A DNA stretch of 64,000 nucleotides, from contig OZ022500.1 in NCBI GenBank assembly GCA_963989385.1, forward strand, positions 108,541,842-108,605,841, written 5' to 3'. The position numbers were made by a program, and so were the translations under genes. This document shows, piece by piece, positions 22,096 through 33,988 of the stretch (its first letter is position 1; every line of letters starts with the position of its first letter). The notes beneath the pieces were generated by a model that was not told the origin of the DNA, searched no databases, and saw only the letters and a list, made by a program, of their open reading frames with translations. Source of the stretch: Ctena decussata. Its lineage: Eukaryota; Mollusca; Bivalvia; Lucinida; Lucinidae.

Positions 22096-23835
22096 ACTGA
22101 GATGTGATCTGATTGAAACAAGTAGCCTACTAACATTAAATACTGTCTTTTATCCTAGCCTTGATTCCTTTGAGCTTTCATGGTTCAAATCAGTAGGAAT
22201 TATGGTTATGCCAAAACTCATTCCCGAGCTCAACGCTCGTTTCAAGCAATCAACATTACAAAAGTATTCAGCGCGCGTGAAGTTTGAAATTCAGAATTTT
22301 TCTCTGACACCATTCATAAGGTCATGCATAAAATAAAACAGTGATGTAATTCGGATCTTAGTATAATCAAACTATACTCGGTCAAAAAAGTAACGATACC
22401 AACTATAGACCATATTTTCAAGGAACCAAATGCATATTGGAATTAATTGAGGCTCATGTATGTTTGGGGAGATGCCAAAGAACAAAATGCTCAGAAAATT
22501 GTCAACCAATACTTTTCCACATCAGAGTTATCTGGCCTTATTCGATAGGAGTCAATTTGAATGCATCTCATTTCTGCGCATGAACAGGAATAAATTTTGT
22601 ATTGCGCAGAAAAGTCCATAATGCAGGAAATTCGAAAAACGCTTAAAATGTTTAATGTCTTGTACTCAGGCTTTACAGGCGAGGTTTAAATTCTTCAAAT
22701 TCTCAGATTATCTCCCTTTTAATTAAAAATATAGCGATTTTCAAGGCGTCATTATTACTGTACCTGTCGGTCTTTTTTCAAAGTTTCATCATAAACATTT
22801 TTGTTATGTCATTGTTTTCATGGCATAATGACAAAATTGGAAGAATTTTACACGCCCGTTAGCCATAACGATTTCGATTTCCTATGGAAATCCCACTGAA
22901 AGTGGAATTTAAACAGTCTTTAAAGGAATCACAGTACCCTGACTTGTGGTTCAAATTCTCGTATCAGAAGCGGTCAAATTTTGATTTCTTTGGCAAGTAG
23001 CCTTACCTAAGGCCTTGCTCTTGTGTATGGAGCGCAGAATCTTGGAAATCATTATTCACAAACCAATTTTAAAAACTGTGAACTTGAGCAGTTTTAATGG
23101 TGTTACTCTGTGAAAGTGAAAAATTACCCCTTGCATATTCTAACAAACCTTGTAGCATGTGCAGTCTTAGGAAACCAAAACAAATAAGTTCGTTCAAAAG
23201 GCAAATGGATACTCTTTTGAAATTAGTAAACTATATGTGTTCTTAATTTCTGCAATTGCCATAGCAACAGAAGAAATTTCATGTATAGGAACTTTTTTGA
23301 CCTAGTATATATGGTTACTATACAAACTGATATAAACAGTAATAAGGTGCAATGCTTATTAATAGAAGCGGCCATATATCTATGAATACCCTTTTGTGCG
23401 CTGATGGCCGCTATGAGAATACTTTACCCAAATGTTTTAAGTCTGCGTTTGAACTTTTCTCGCGAAATGCTGTAGATTTATAAAGTTTTTAACTTATCCT
23501 TCTCTGCGTGTTTTCTCTAGTTTGGTAAAGAACAATTTCCTACTGCATAAGCACACAAATAAGCACATATGGCAGTGCAATGCGTGTACCACCAGATAAA
23601 TGCGCTTGACGAATTGATGATTCTGCATTTCTGAAGCTCATGGCGCGACATTCTAATTTTGAAGTTGTTGGACAAGCTTAGTATTACTGAGAGGAAACGA
23701 ATAACATTTAAATGCCAAGAGAATTTCTACTCAAGAAATCTAGAAACAAATTGATTTCGAGTTCCAAACGTTTTACACTTGTTGGGAATAAAAGACTCCC
23801 GGCCTGAAGAACTTGCACAATCTCAAGACGTATTT
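22096..23835. other. No recognised feature
   Basis: 1.7 kb without any repeat family seen elsewhere in the window and without a convincing coding frame. Confidence 0.5.
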
Positions 23836-24071
23836 GAGCCGCGACATGAGAAAACCAACAAAGTGGTTGTGTGTCCAGCACAGACGCAGATCAGCCTGGG
23901 AATCCACCTAGTCTGAACACACACTACGCTAAGCGCGTAATGGGTAGCTAAGAGTCTAAGCTACCTCCATGCGGACAGCGAAGACTCTGATCAGACTGGG
24001 CGGATGCCCAGGCTGATCTGAGTCTGTGCTAGGCGCACAACCACTTTGTTGGCTTTCTCGTGTCGCGGCTC
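23836..24071 (-). mobile_element. MITE-1 copy, minus orientation
   Basis: Begins GAGCCGCGACATGAG and ends CGTGTCGCGGCTC. The centre reads TAAGCTACCTCCATGCGGAC, the reverse of the 14719 copy. Flanks are ATTT and TTTA, not a perfect duplication. Confidence 0.9.
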
Positions 24072-24137
24072 TTTAAAGCATAAATGTTAATGCTAGACTC
24101 AAGTGCAACGGCCTGCCACTAACGAACTATAATAACT

Positions 24138-24346
24138 GAGCCGCGCCACTACAAAACCAACAAAGTAGCATGTGCACCCAGCGAAGGCTAGGATCAACCT
24201 GATCATACATCCAGTCTGCACAGAGTTTGGCTTGCGCTTAAAGAGTAACTAAGGGTCTAAGCTAGTTCCATGCGGATAGCGAAGACTCTGGTCAGACTGG
24301 GTCGACCTGAGTCTTCGCTGGACGCACATGCAAATTTGTTGGTTCA
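24138..24346 (-). mobile_element. Degenerate MITE-1 copy, 66 bp from the previous one
   Basis: Begins GAGCCGCGCCACTAC and carries ATGTGCACCCAGCGAAG and CCATGCGGATAGCGAAGAC. The right end decays to TTTGTTGGTTC. Same orientation as its neighbour but a different subfamily, so it is not a simple tandem duplication. Confidence 0.75.
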
Positions 24347-24349
24347 AAT

Positions 24350-25220
24350 CACTCCAGCTGTCTAGGATGTAAGGACCATCGATGTGGTTTTATATCAACA
24401 CCAATTTACCAAAAAAGTGTGTCAGGACTGCAAATGAGCTGATTATGCTGGTTCGTCTGGTGTCATTCTCACATATGCACCGAAGATGACACAACAAATG
24501 AATGACAGTCGTTCTGGAATAGTAATTGTCACTGAAAATAGAGACATACAATTATAAAAAAATTCAGCTTTCATGACTGTTTAATATAACAGATATCTGA
24601 GATACCCTGATTATAAAGACAACTGTTTCTTTACAGAGGCAATGGTAGGTGTTAGATTGAATGGTCGTCCATTAAATTCTGTGAGCGTGATTATTATTTG
24701 TTATGCAAGGATATACTAGATCCCAACATAGATGCCTTCTTTCAGCACGGTCTCTTCAAATTTTTACAAACATTTGTATTTATTAACCATCAAATTAAAT
24801 AAAACTCAAATTAACTTAATTTCAAAGTACGTCGAGTTTTAAACTCTTGGGTACGACGTATTGCTACATATAGGTTTAATCACCGGACGTGGAAAAAAAC
24901 TGACAGTGTTCTTTTTCCTATTTTGGGACATAGATAAGTCGGGGATGGTACCCTGAGAATGAAATGCTTACATGATATTTTTTTTCTTCTTTTGGATAGC
25001 GATACCCCTCGATCTATCTCTTTGGAGTGTATAGTTCCTTCATTTGGCGAGGATATCTTTTAACATGAACCCTCTCCAGTCCTGGTGGTTATCGTAGATA
25101 CTAAGGATATGAGCATTTATAGTGTTTCTAACTTCATTTATATTTTCTTTTGTGTTAACAATTTGACTGAGTCAGGGAACTGCGAAACAAACCAAATAAT
25201 CATGTTTAGAAGCGCAGGGT
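24350..25220. other. No recognised feature
   Basis: AT-rich, unique in this window, no coding signal. Confidence 0.5.
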
Positions 25221-25338
25221 GGGCCGCGCCACGACAAATTCAAGAAACTTGCATGTGCGACCAGCGAAGACTCTGCTCAGACTGGGCATCCTCCAAGTCT
25301 GAGCAGAGTATTAGCTGTATGCATGGATGTAGAAAGTA
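25221..25338 (+). mobile_element. Half-length MITE-1 copy
   Basis: GGGCCGCGCCACGAC, TGCATGTGCGACCAGCGAAG and AGTCTGAGCAGAGTATTAGC cover only the left half; the right inverted half is absent. Confidence 0.7.
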
Positions 25339-25551
25339 GGTTTATACTATGGACCATACTATTTGCGATTCTGTTTGCATCTTCTGGACTAATTACTGCG
25401 CTGTGAAACCAACCAGTTTCATATTAGGGCCATTGTGATAACTGTTGAAGGAAGACCTTGTCTTTAAGACTTTGTACGGTATTTTCTATGCACCTTCAAA
25501 CACAGACGCCTCATTAGAATGGTTCATGAATAACATGAACTCAATCCCAGC

Positions 25552-25738
25552 AGGCTCACAAGGTTGAATCAACCTTGAATCAACCTTGATTCAACGTTGT
25601 GACGTTGAATCAAGGTTGATTCAAATACAAGGTTGAATCAACCTAGATTCAACGTCGTGACGTTGAATCAAGGTCGATTAAAAGTTGATTCAAACGAGTT
25701 GAATCAAGGTTGATTCAAGGTTGATTCAACCTTGTGTG
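25552..25738. repeat. Palindromic TTGATTCAAC repeat cluster
   Basis: AAGGTTGATTCAA and its reverse complement recur about a dozen times. The outer ends GGCTCACAAGGTTGAATC and GATTCAACCTTGTGTGCC are inverted repeats. The segment is a nested palindrome with two GTGACGTTGAATCAAGG centres. It may be a small MITE-like palindrome. Confidence 0.8.
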
Positions 25739-25795
25739 CCTAGTGAGATTACTATTTATGCAAAAGGAACCATCAGTCATAAAGACATACAGCTT

Positions 25796-25926
25796 AAAAA
25801 ATATTAAAAAAGAATAAGAATAAAAAATGAAAAGAAGGAAATGCGAAACTATAAGAACATAAAAAGTATTAAAAAGCATAAGAATAAAAAATGAAAATAA
25901 GGAAATTTGAAACTATAGGAACATAA
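25796..25926 (+). repeat. ~66-bp tandem duplication
   Basis: AGAATAAAAAATGAAAA-AAGG then AACTATA-GAACATAAA occurs twice. Confidence 0.75.
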
Positions 25927-27844
25927 AGTCGTTTCTTGATTATTGGTTTAAAGTACATGTATGTACTCTTTCCTGTATGCATTTTAAGATAATGAGGACA
26001 ATTAGGTTACAAAGCCGAGGTTAATATGACCTGTCTAATGGATTTTTTTTGTTGGAGATAAAACAATTATCTGATGCAAGATTTTTTTTAAAATATAGTT
26101 GTTGTTTGTTGTTTTTTCTCTTTTGTTTTTTGAAGGGCAATTCTTTGTACTATAAAGAACATTTAAGGTCTTTATGGTGATGGTACTTTTAAAACAATTG
26201 TTTAAAAAAAAGTAGAACAATAAAGATATAGATCTGTACAATTGATATATGGCTTGCTCGTTAGCAAAGAGCATTACAAACAGTTCTCATCACTAAATCC
26301 CGAGTATATCCCGTTTATATGGAATTATTTTCCTAATTTCAAATAATTTTAGCATCTTAATTGGATCCAGTGCTTTCAAAAGGTTATAAGTTGTATATTT
26401 TCTTAATCTTACCATATATGTTTCAGAGACCAAACTCCAATTATTAAACTTTGATGATAAAACTTTAAGCATAACTGGTCTATTAAAATAAAACATAATC
26501 CTCTGGATTGTTCATGAATAATTGTTAACAATGTTAAGACAGGAATGTTTTCGGAATGCGCATGATCCATTTTTTTCAATGTAATTTGTAAAACAAAGCC
26601 AAGATTTCTTTTCACATCATACAGTTGCATACATATTTTTTATCTTTTAAAAGGATTGTCTTACGGAAATGCCATTAATTTCAGACAATTGTATTTCGGT
26701 CATAAAACTATTACATGATTCTTCAAATTGAAGTGTCTAAGAGCCGTCGCGCAATTCTTGATGATTCAGCAAACTAATGAACTCTTAGACGTAATGTGCA
26801 GCAAGAAGTCTTGTGGTTTGGAAAATGCGAACTTTGCATGCCCAAACTAGTCTGTGCAACGCATGCAACCGGGATCTGTAAAATAACCTAATACTCACCT
26901 GACCGATGCAAGGTCTAAATATTTTTATCTTCGGTACCTTGCTGTATTTAGATGGACTTTTATCATGTTTATTACCATATTTCTGTAGTCATAAGTAAAG
27001 TAAAAAGACGGGCAATGATCAGGAATTAATACTAGAACTGTCAGAAAATCTGACTATACCCCCGCTGTAGCGCTTCCAATGTCTATGGCCTGTATGGAGA
27101 AAACAAAACATAAAAGAAAACAAATCTACCATTTATAAGCAGTCTATGCTGAACAGCTGCAGAGAACTCTGCTCTGAAATGTGTCAGAAGTCACTGACAA
27201 GTCATTTACCAAATGATCCTGCACAGTTGCACAGCTTTGCCGAGCATCTTATTGATTTCCCCAACGAGTTTAATAAATTAAATAATACAGGAGCACGAAT
27301 GCAAGATTCTATTTATCATATGACACTAAAAGCGCATTTTATTGCCAAAATTTGCACTAAAACGTCACGATTTTGCCATTAGAAAACGCGACGTTTTTAT
27401 GAACGTCAATGTATAACGTTACGACGTAATTTGCATATTTAATCCACTAGTGGATTATCGTTTTTTATGCATGGCTTTATTACTCTCTCGGAGGCGACGT
27501 CATATGATAAATAAGGTATAGCAACAGTCAGCCGGCAAATTAGAAGTTGAAACTTATTCTGTAAATGCCATCGAGACAGCCTCTTAACACTGGCGGTTAG
27601 GTTTCAAAGACAGATAATATAATGTCATGCAATAAACTGGTCGACTTTACTAGCAGTTTTTCGTACAAAACGGAACGGTACAGAAAACGTTGACGAAATA
27701 AATCGCATTGGAAATGACCGCGTTTTCCAAGGGAGTAAATTAAATACGATATAAATGCGATTTAGTCCGTAATAATGCTCAGATTTTACCAAAGTTTTAT
27801 TGATAACCTGTAATTGCCGGTTTAAGAAACCAGAAGGTTGCGCG
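25927..27844. other. No recognised gene
   Basis: AT-rich sequence. A GCAATGATCAGGAATTAATA fragment of the 1393-1772 repeat lies at about 27012-27033. The 78-codon frame at 27146-27382 has no recognisable domain and no support. Confidence 0.45.
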
Positions 27845-27851
27845 TGTATGG

Positions 27852-27878
27852 AGGGTGGGGGTGGGGGGGGGGGGCGTT
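27852..27878 (+). repeat. G-rich tract with quadruplex potential
   Basis: GGAGGGTGGGGGTGGGGGG continues into a longer G run. Confidence 0.7.
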
Positions 27879-28004
27879 GCTAGTGGCAGCTCCGTTCCGT
27901 ACCGCAAATTACCGATATCCGAGCTAACATGATGCTAGTGGCTTTCGATCATATTCTGTATCTTGAAGAATCAATCTTAGATTACGTACTAGTTAAAAGT
28001 CAAG

Positions 28005-28140
28005 GGATATGCAATGATCAGGAACCAATACAATCAGATCCCATAACCCACCCTCAATACCAAACAACCAAACCATCAATCGAGAAAAATATATCATTAG
28101 GCCAAGGGAATAAATAATATGGTTTTGATTCTACATTTAA
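28005..28140 (+). repeat. Fragment of the 1393-1772 repeat family
   Basis: GCAATGATCAGGAACCAATA, then CAATCAGATCCCATAACCC and CCTCAATACCAAA match the start of the 1393 copy and then diverge. Confidence 0.5.
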
Positions 28141-28705
28141 GAAAACAGAACTATGACGGGTTTTATTTTGCTGTCGTTTCTTAAGTTTGGAAAAATCAGC
28201 CGTATGATATATGTCAGTATATTGCTGCTGAATATGTACATCTTGTGCGCTTATTTTCCACTCGACTGAACTTCTTAAATCCAATGAATGCTAAATATAC
28301 ATGTTTTTGCAGGTGCGCAGTTGTGCATTAGTAGCTTTGCTAGCGGATCGATACGTAGACGCTCTACACTGATAGCAGGAGTAAACGTCAACCTCAGAGT
28401 TGAAATAAATATTATGTTAACATTTTCATTTATTGTACTGCTTTTAACAAAATATTTGAATATTTCCTGCCAAGTTATATCTTTATGTTTTCAATTTTGC
28501 CTTTTTTTTTTAAAAAAAAAAAAATGGCCTTTTCTTTCTAGAACAAGTATTAGCGTTTCCTATAATTCAAGTGCCCTAATTCTTTACCAGAATTGAAAGA
28601 AAAAATATTTAATCGGTATCTAATCACAAAATATTGGTGTGCGTCTGAGATCTTCAATGTTGGAGTTCGAAAAACAATGACAATCTTTCAACCATCTATT
28701 CAATT

Positions 28706-28930
28706 CTATCCCATAACCTTACAATGTCGTTGGGGCACCACAGATGACTTCGAAACGATCCCTTTCCACATTGCCCTGTTTTCAGCTGCCGTAGTTGAGC
28801 TGGCAAAGTTCATTCCTGTCCATTTTTTAATATTGTCTTCCCAGCTCTCCTGTCTTCTGTCTACCTGTCTCAAGTTTCTATCTTTGATGAATATATGCTT
28901 AAGGCCAAAGTCTGCATGGATATTAAATTA
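28706..28930 (-). pseudogene. C-terminal remnant of a non-LTR retrotransposon polyprotein
   Basis: A minus-strand frame of about 75 codons, open from near 28930 to a TAG at 28706-28708, contains SWEDNIKKWTG, then AAENRAMWKGIV, then SSVVPQR close to the stop. The pattern (SW..NI..WTG, A..DR..W..IV, S.VPQR, stop) is the end I know from many LINE-type ORF2 proteins downstream of the reverse transcriptase. No reverse transcriptase or endonuclease motif is found nearby, so this is probably a 5'-truncated copy. A stop lies just upstream in the same frame. LINE clade not assigned. Confidence 0.65.
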
Positions 28931-28931
28931 A

Positions 28932-30164
28932 CATCCGTGCAGAACTTTTGTCCTTAAGTATATATGGTTCATACTGTAAGTCTAAGTACAAGGCAAAAAC
29001 AGAACATGCCGCCACACTGTATCTGTCCGCAATTGAATTTGAGCATTCACTACTATCATGTGATTAACTGGCTGTATTTATAAAGGTTTTGAAATTTATC
29101 ATGTTTATCGTAACTAGGATAAACACATCTCAGTATTTAGTTCTATATATATGAGAGGTTTCGGTTTTTAGACACACTGTTTGTTGCCACCTTAATTAAT
29201 CATATGGTGTGTTTGCAGCAGTGGAGTTGCATAAGCTTGAAGTAGATAAGGATGAAATGAGGAAATTAATATCCCTTTTGTTAAAATCAACGTTATACGG
29301 TACTATAAGATGACGCTTAAAGAAAGTAAACCCATTCATAATGAGTCTGTTCCTATTCTTCTACCCGGCTCTTTGAATAGGTCCATTTCCTGCATAGGGG
29401 TGCCAGGTTTATTTCATTTTCACGAATTTATCTGTAAAAAATTCCAATCACCATTACAAACAGTTTAGACCCTGATTAGATGGCACATTTGTGGCGTTTC
29501 ATCATGGTCTACACTGTTTGCAAATGTCCCCGTTATGGGTCTCCGTGCATTAATTGGTTAATAAACTTTAAGACTAATTTGCAGTGTTCCCGTGTCGAGT
29601 TATTCATTTAGAATTGTGGTCCAAAACACACTATATGTACAGATAATGAAAATATTGATGAAGCTACTCCCAAAAAGGGAACACTGACAAATCTCAGACA
29701 TGTTCTTCCAATGTACATTAAAAATATTTTTTTTATCAAATTTTGAAGCACTGGAAAAAACAAACACTCTGTCTACATTTACAATCAAAACTGCCATTAT
29801 GCCAAATGCCGTAGCTCAACTGCCGATTGTCGTTGGCTGTTGGCCTTCACGTTATATCCTGTGTGGTACCTTGTTGCTATGTTTAGTAAGTGTTATGTAG
29901 CATTGTCATAAGCTCATTAGGGAATAGAGACCTGGCTGTTTGCTTATCTTTTCTTCATTACACAGTATACTCTAGTCTATAATCCAATTTGGACTACTTA
30001 ACTCTAGTACTCTAGTCTAGTCTGTATCATTACCTTGCAAGACTGTTGGGCGACTCTGCAACGTTTTTTCTTTATCTGATCTTATTTTCAGCTGTCCTTG
30101 TTGTTCTGGCAAAAGTCCTTTTTATCAACATTCTAACATTGCCTTCTTATCTCTTCTTCTGTGT
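28932..30164. other. No recognised feature
   Basis: AT-rich, not repeated within the window, no coding signal recognised. Confidence 0.45.
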
Positions 30165-30370
30165 TTCTCCCACCTTTGCATAAATATAAAATCGGCCCTC
30201 AGCTCATATAAGCAACTTCTTTCTCCCACCTTTGCATGTATAAGATAGGCCCTTTTACAATTTTTGACTAATTTAATACGGGCATGGCCCGACGTTGCTT
30301 CGCAACGTCGGCTGGCCCCGAAAGGGGCAGCGGACAGCCCGCCTATAGGTAACACGTAGGAAAGAAACAA
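30165..30370. repeat. Duplicated 20-mer and GC-rich twin hairpins
   Basis: TTTCTCCCACCTTTGCAT occurs at about 30165 and 30219. A GC-rich patch follows with two tight hairpins: CCGACGTTGC-TTC-GCAACGTCGG (about 30290-30312) and GGCCCCGAAAGGGGC (about 30315-30329). The purpose is unknown; it may be an end of a mobile element. Confidence 0.5.
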
Positions 30371-30947
30371 AAAAACCTAACCCTATAGCTTTTACTTTGG
30401 GTGTTCCTTCCTAAACATTGCGAATCTCGGAGAAAACAAAGTTCTCCGAGTTCCGGTCATTTTTTGCACAATAAAACAACAGCAATTTTATTGTTTTATG
30501 CCTCTTTCATGCTTCTTTGAACATGACAGATAAACAAATGTTGACGAGATCAAATAAAAATTAAAAACCGAAAAAATAAATATTTAAATAGAATTGTTCC
30601 AATCTATTTGCCGTCGAAACGAAAGACGCTCTTAGAAGATTTGAACCCTGCAGTGCCGGTCGGTTCTTACCAAAACGAAATGCATAGAAAAATAAAAAGA
30701 AAGTCGTACTTTCTTCTTTTGAATTATGGAGATAATCTTGAATTCTAAATGTTTTCTTTTCAAATTATCGACCAGAACCGTAGATAAAACCCCGTACCGC
30801 ACCGCGTAGACTGGAAACACGAAACACCGCACCTCTGTTGGACTGCAGCAGGAACGATGTGAAACTAATGTTGGTTGATTGCCAAAGGCTAGACCTAAAA
30901 TGCCATGCCCGTTTCTAGGCTGTGCCTAAATACATATTATTATAATT
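30371..30947. other. No recognised feature
   Basis: AT-rich sequence with no repeat partner in the window. Confidence 0.45.
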
Positions 30948-31470
30948 TTTAATGAACAAAATGGACACGCAAGCATGTCGGATGACGTTTGACAGCAGAT
31001 CATAGGTTTGTGACGTCACTCAATTTAAATGATGTCACTAAAACGGTTATAAAACGTCGCTAGCAAACTTGACGCGCGTGACGTCAGAGGCTAAGTTGCA
31101 TTTTGTTTTCGCCCGCTGGAAGAAATAATAGTCCACATATCGTGTTTCTCGTCTATATTTGAGGTGCGAACTGTGTTTCCACCCATTTAAGGACCCGATA
31201 AACACAGGACTGCTCAAAATTTACTTCAGATCACTTGTTAAAAAGTTAAAATTTTGCTGTTCTGAAGCCTAATCCGACTTGAGGTTTAATATCCGCTAAT
31301 AGTGGGAGAAAAATAATCCATCATGAGCCAGTCCATGTAGGATAGGGAAATCTCACCCTCTGGGTCGGAATTTCAACCAAGGACTCGGCAAGCCTCGTCC
31401 CTGGTTGAAATTCCGACCCCTCGGGTGAGATTTCCCTATCCTACATGGACACTCATGATGGATTGTTATA
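30948..31470 (+). mobile_element. ~520-bp repeat with 150-bp palindromic end and CRE-like sites, copy 1
   Basis: The partner is 33472-33988, same strand, about 10-15 percent diverged by eye. The right end is a palindrome (31315-31464): AATCCATCATGAGCCAG...CACTCATGATGGATT, with CGGAATTTCAACCA paired to TGGTTGAAATTCCG. The left part carries TGACGTCA twice (near 31011 and 31079), the full cyclic-AMP response element consensus. No coding sequence. Confidence 0.75.
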
Positions 31471-32167
31471 ATCTTACATTAGCAGCACCTTTCTTATAAT
31501 ATGAAATAGGCGCCACATACATAGCAACCAACCTACATTGTGACTCCATAAACAAAAAAAAAAAAAAACAACAAAAAATGAAACAAGAAAATTGTAGCAC
31601 AGCTGCATGGATAGCTCGTTTTTTGTAGTTCTATGCAACTCCGTCCTACAGCACAGAAATCCTAGAAAACTTTTTACAAGTAGTAAAACAGAAAAGTCTA
31701 AAAAATAGGACAGCTCAAAATAAAATTACGACGCCCAAAGGATGCAGACGGGATTAAATATTTTCCCTTTCATTGTAACAGTGATATGAGTATTACGTAC
31801 TCTTATTCGAATATAATCAATTAAATCTGGAGAATCTAAAACCTTAAAATAAAGATTCCTGACTAATTTGCTGAAATGCGCAGGCTGATTTGAGTATTCG
31901 ATATATTCACATGGCTTAAGGCACCATTTCAGGCGACGCCACTCACTACCAGTGAGGTCAGAGAGACAGAGAGACACGAGGTCGAAATGACTTCTTTTCG
32001 ATGTCAGATTGCCGTCATGATGTCCTAGAGATGCACACACGGCATCGCTTCGAGGTTGTGTGCTTCTCGTCGGTAGATGGGATTACCAGCCTGATAGAGG
32101 AGATGAAGAAATGAGGAAAAAAGAAAACAAAAACAATTTTGACATCGGTATCATTTATGTGTTATGA
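31471..32167. other. No recognised feature
   Basis: A 15-base A run near 31555-31570. The 104-codon minus-strand frame (31726-32040) has no recognisable domain. Confidence 0.4.
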
Positions 32168-32380
32168 GATTGATTTGATTGATTGATTGATTGACTGATT
32201 GATTGATTTTACTATTTTTGGTCGACATTTGTAAAACACAGTCGTATCATCCGTATTACGAGATAAATGATAATGAAATGAGAATAAAAAGAGGCCTAGG
32301 CAAGAGACAGAACAGGGGACAGGTGGTTTGAAGAGAGAGAGAGCGAGAGACAGACAGACAGACAAACAGACAGAGAGAAT
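32168..32380 (+). repeat. TTGA and GAGA/GACA simple repeats
   Basis: (TTGA)n at about 32168-32210, and GA-rich then GACA repeats at about 32333-32375. Confidence 0.85.
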
Positions 32381-32387
32381 GGTATCA

Positions 32388-32890
32388 TTGGCAACCGTAA
32401 AACCCTGCACAGTATCGCCAGCCAATGGTGCCATTGGCAACCGTTGGCACCACTGGCAAAATTGCCAATGTCACCACTGGCAGTTCTGTTGGTAGAGCCA
32501 ATGGTACAATTGGTAGAGCTGATGGCGCCTATGGCACCATTGCAGGTCCAATATTTTTCTGTGCTTAGAAATTTTTAGTTTTACTAATTTTCTTTCATAA
32601 AATTGTGGGGAAAAATTCTCCTGTGTCAACTCGAGTGGTTATGATGGGCTCAGTAAATTGCCATATTGAATGACGCAAATTTCTCCCCATGTTAGCTTTT
32701 CCCATGCCAAGTTGTGTGCAGTATTGGCAGCTAATGGTCGGCAATACTGGTTTCAATGGTAGAGCCAATGGCGCCAATAGTGAAACTCAGAGCGGCATTG
32801 GCATGCCTATGGTGACACTGGCAGAACCCCGAATACAACCAGTATTGCCGGGTTTTGACGTCACACATAAAAGACGCAACGCCACACTGG
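32388..32890. repeat. Cluster of TTGGCA/TGCCAA motifs
   Basis: Two blocks (32388-32545 and 32700-32880) are filled with ATTGGCA, GCCAATGG, ACTGGCA and their complements, for example GCCAATGGTGCCATTGGC. The repeats are inverted as well as direct. They contain many NF-I-type half sites, but a decayed satellite is the simpler reading. Confidence 0.55.
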
Positions 32891-33471
32891 CGCTGCAACC
32901 AATCGATTACTAGATTATTTATATAACTGAGGGAAAACCGATAGGCCTAGTGGAAGTCATAGCTGTTTTACAGAAAGACTCAGTTTCTCTGTCAGCCCAT
33001 GTCGTTTCTAGAAAGTTGTAAAGCTCGCTAGCTACATCACGTGTGCACCTGCCTGCTGCGGACCAAGAAATATAATGCGTGTCACCAAAAAAAAAAAACA
33101 GGTATCGAGACGCCACAGTGAACAGGTAAGGGGTGTTTTTTCATCGAGCTGTACGGCCTCCTAGCCGAATTCTGAGTGATGGCCATGATGGCGATCATAG
33201 TATTTTGTTTGGAACGCATACACGTATCGCCAGGGAAGTGGCGGCGGAAGTGCAGGAATTTATTTTACTCCAATAAAAATGTCAGCGTCTCATTCTCCTA
33301 AGAAATAAAAATGCCGACCGGAAATTCACTGACAGGAAAAATCGGAGCCTTTGTGGTACGGGACAGAATAGAATAGAACAGAAATACGCCTTATATCATA
33401 AAGCAACAACACTCGTTGCTTGGTTGCTATTAGCAACCAGACTTTTTTCAAATTACGACTGATATCTTAAT
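32891..33471. other. No recognised gene
   Basis: Includes the short palindrome GGTTGCTATTAGCAACC near 33422. No coding frame recognised. Confidence 0.4.
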
Positions 33472-33988
33472 TTAAAACGAACAAAATTGACACGCAAGCA
33501 TCTCGGACGACGTTTCATAGGTTTGTGACGTCACGTAATTTTAATGACGTCACTTGAGCCGGTTATGAAACGTCGCTAGCAAACTTCACGCGGGTGGCGT
33601 GGGAGGCTAAGTTGCATTTTGTTTTTGCCCTCTGGAAGATAATATAGTCAACATATCGTGTTTTCCGTTTATTTTGAAGATGCAAACTCTGTTTACACCC
33701 TTTATAGGACCCGATAAACACACTGAGCTGCTCAAAATGTACTTCAGATCACTGGTGAAAAAAGTAAAAAAAATCCTGTTTTATAGCCTTATCCGACTTG
33801 AGACTTAAAATCCGCTAAAAGAGGGGAAAAATAAATCATCATGAGCCAGTTCATATAGGATAGGTAAATCTCACCCTCAGGATCGGAATTTCAACCAGAA
33901 ACTCGGCAAGCCTCGTCCCAGGTTGAAATTCCGACCCCTCGGGTGAGATTTTCCTATCCTGCATGGACACTCATGATGGATTGTTATA
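33472..33988 (+). mobile_element. ~520-bp repeat with palindromic end, copy 2
   Basis: Matches 30948-31470 through ACACGCAAGCAT, GTTTGTGACGTCAC, AAACGTCGCTAGCAAACTT, AAGTTGCATTTTGTTTT and the palindrome (33834-33982). Two TGACGTCA sites lie near 33527 and 33547; the third site of copy 1 is mutated here. Confidence 0.75.

Noticed and set aside
21812..22336. Longest open reading frame (174 codons, plus strand)
   Set aside because: It begins inside a degenerate MITE-1, runs through a G-rich low-complexity tract (a glycine-rich stretch) and shows no domain.
26900..26910. Good splice donor on the minus strand (CAGGTGAGTATT)
   Set aside because: No open frame or other exon feature is attached; isolated donor matches are expected by chance.
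30948..33988. Two ~520-bp direct repeats 2 kb apart as LTRs of a retrotransposon
   Set aside because: No TG...CA ends, primer-binding site or gag/pol frame between them, and each repeat ends in a palindrome, which is not LTR-like.
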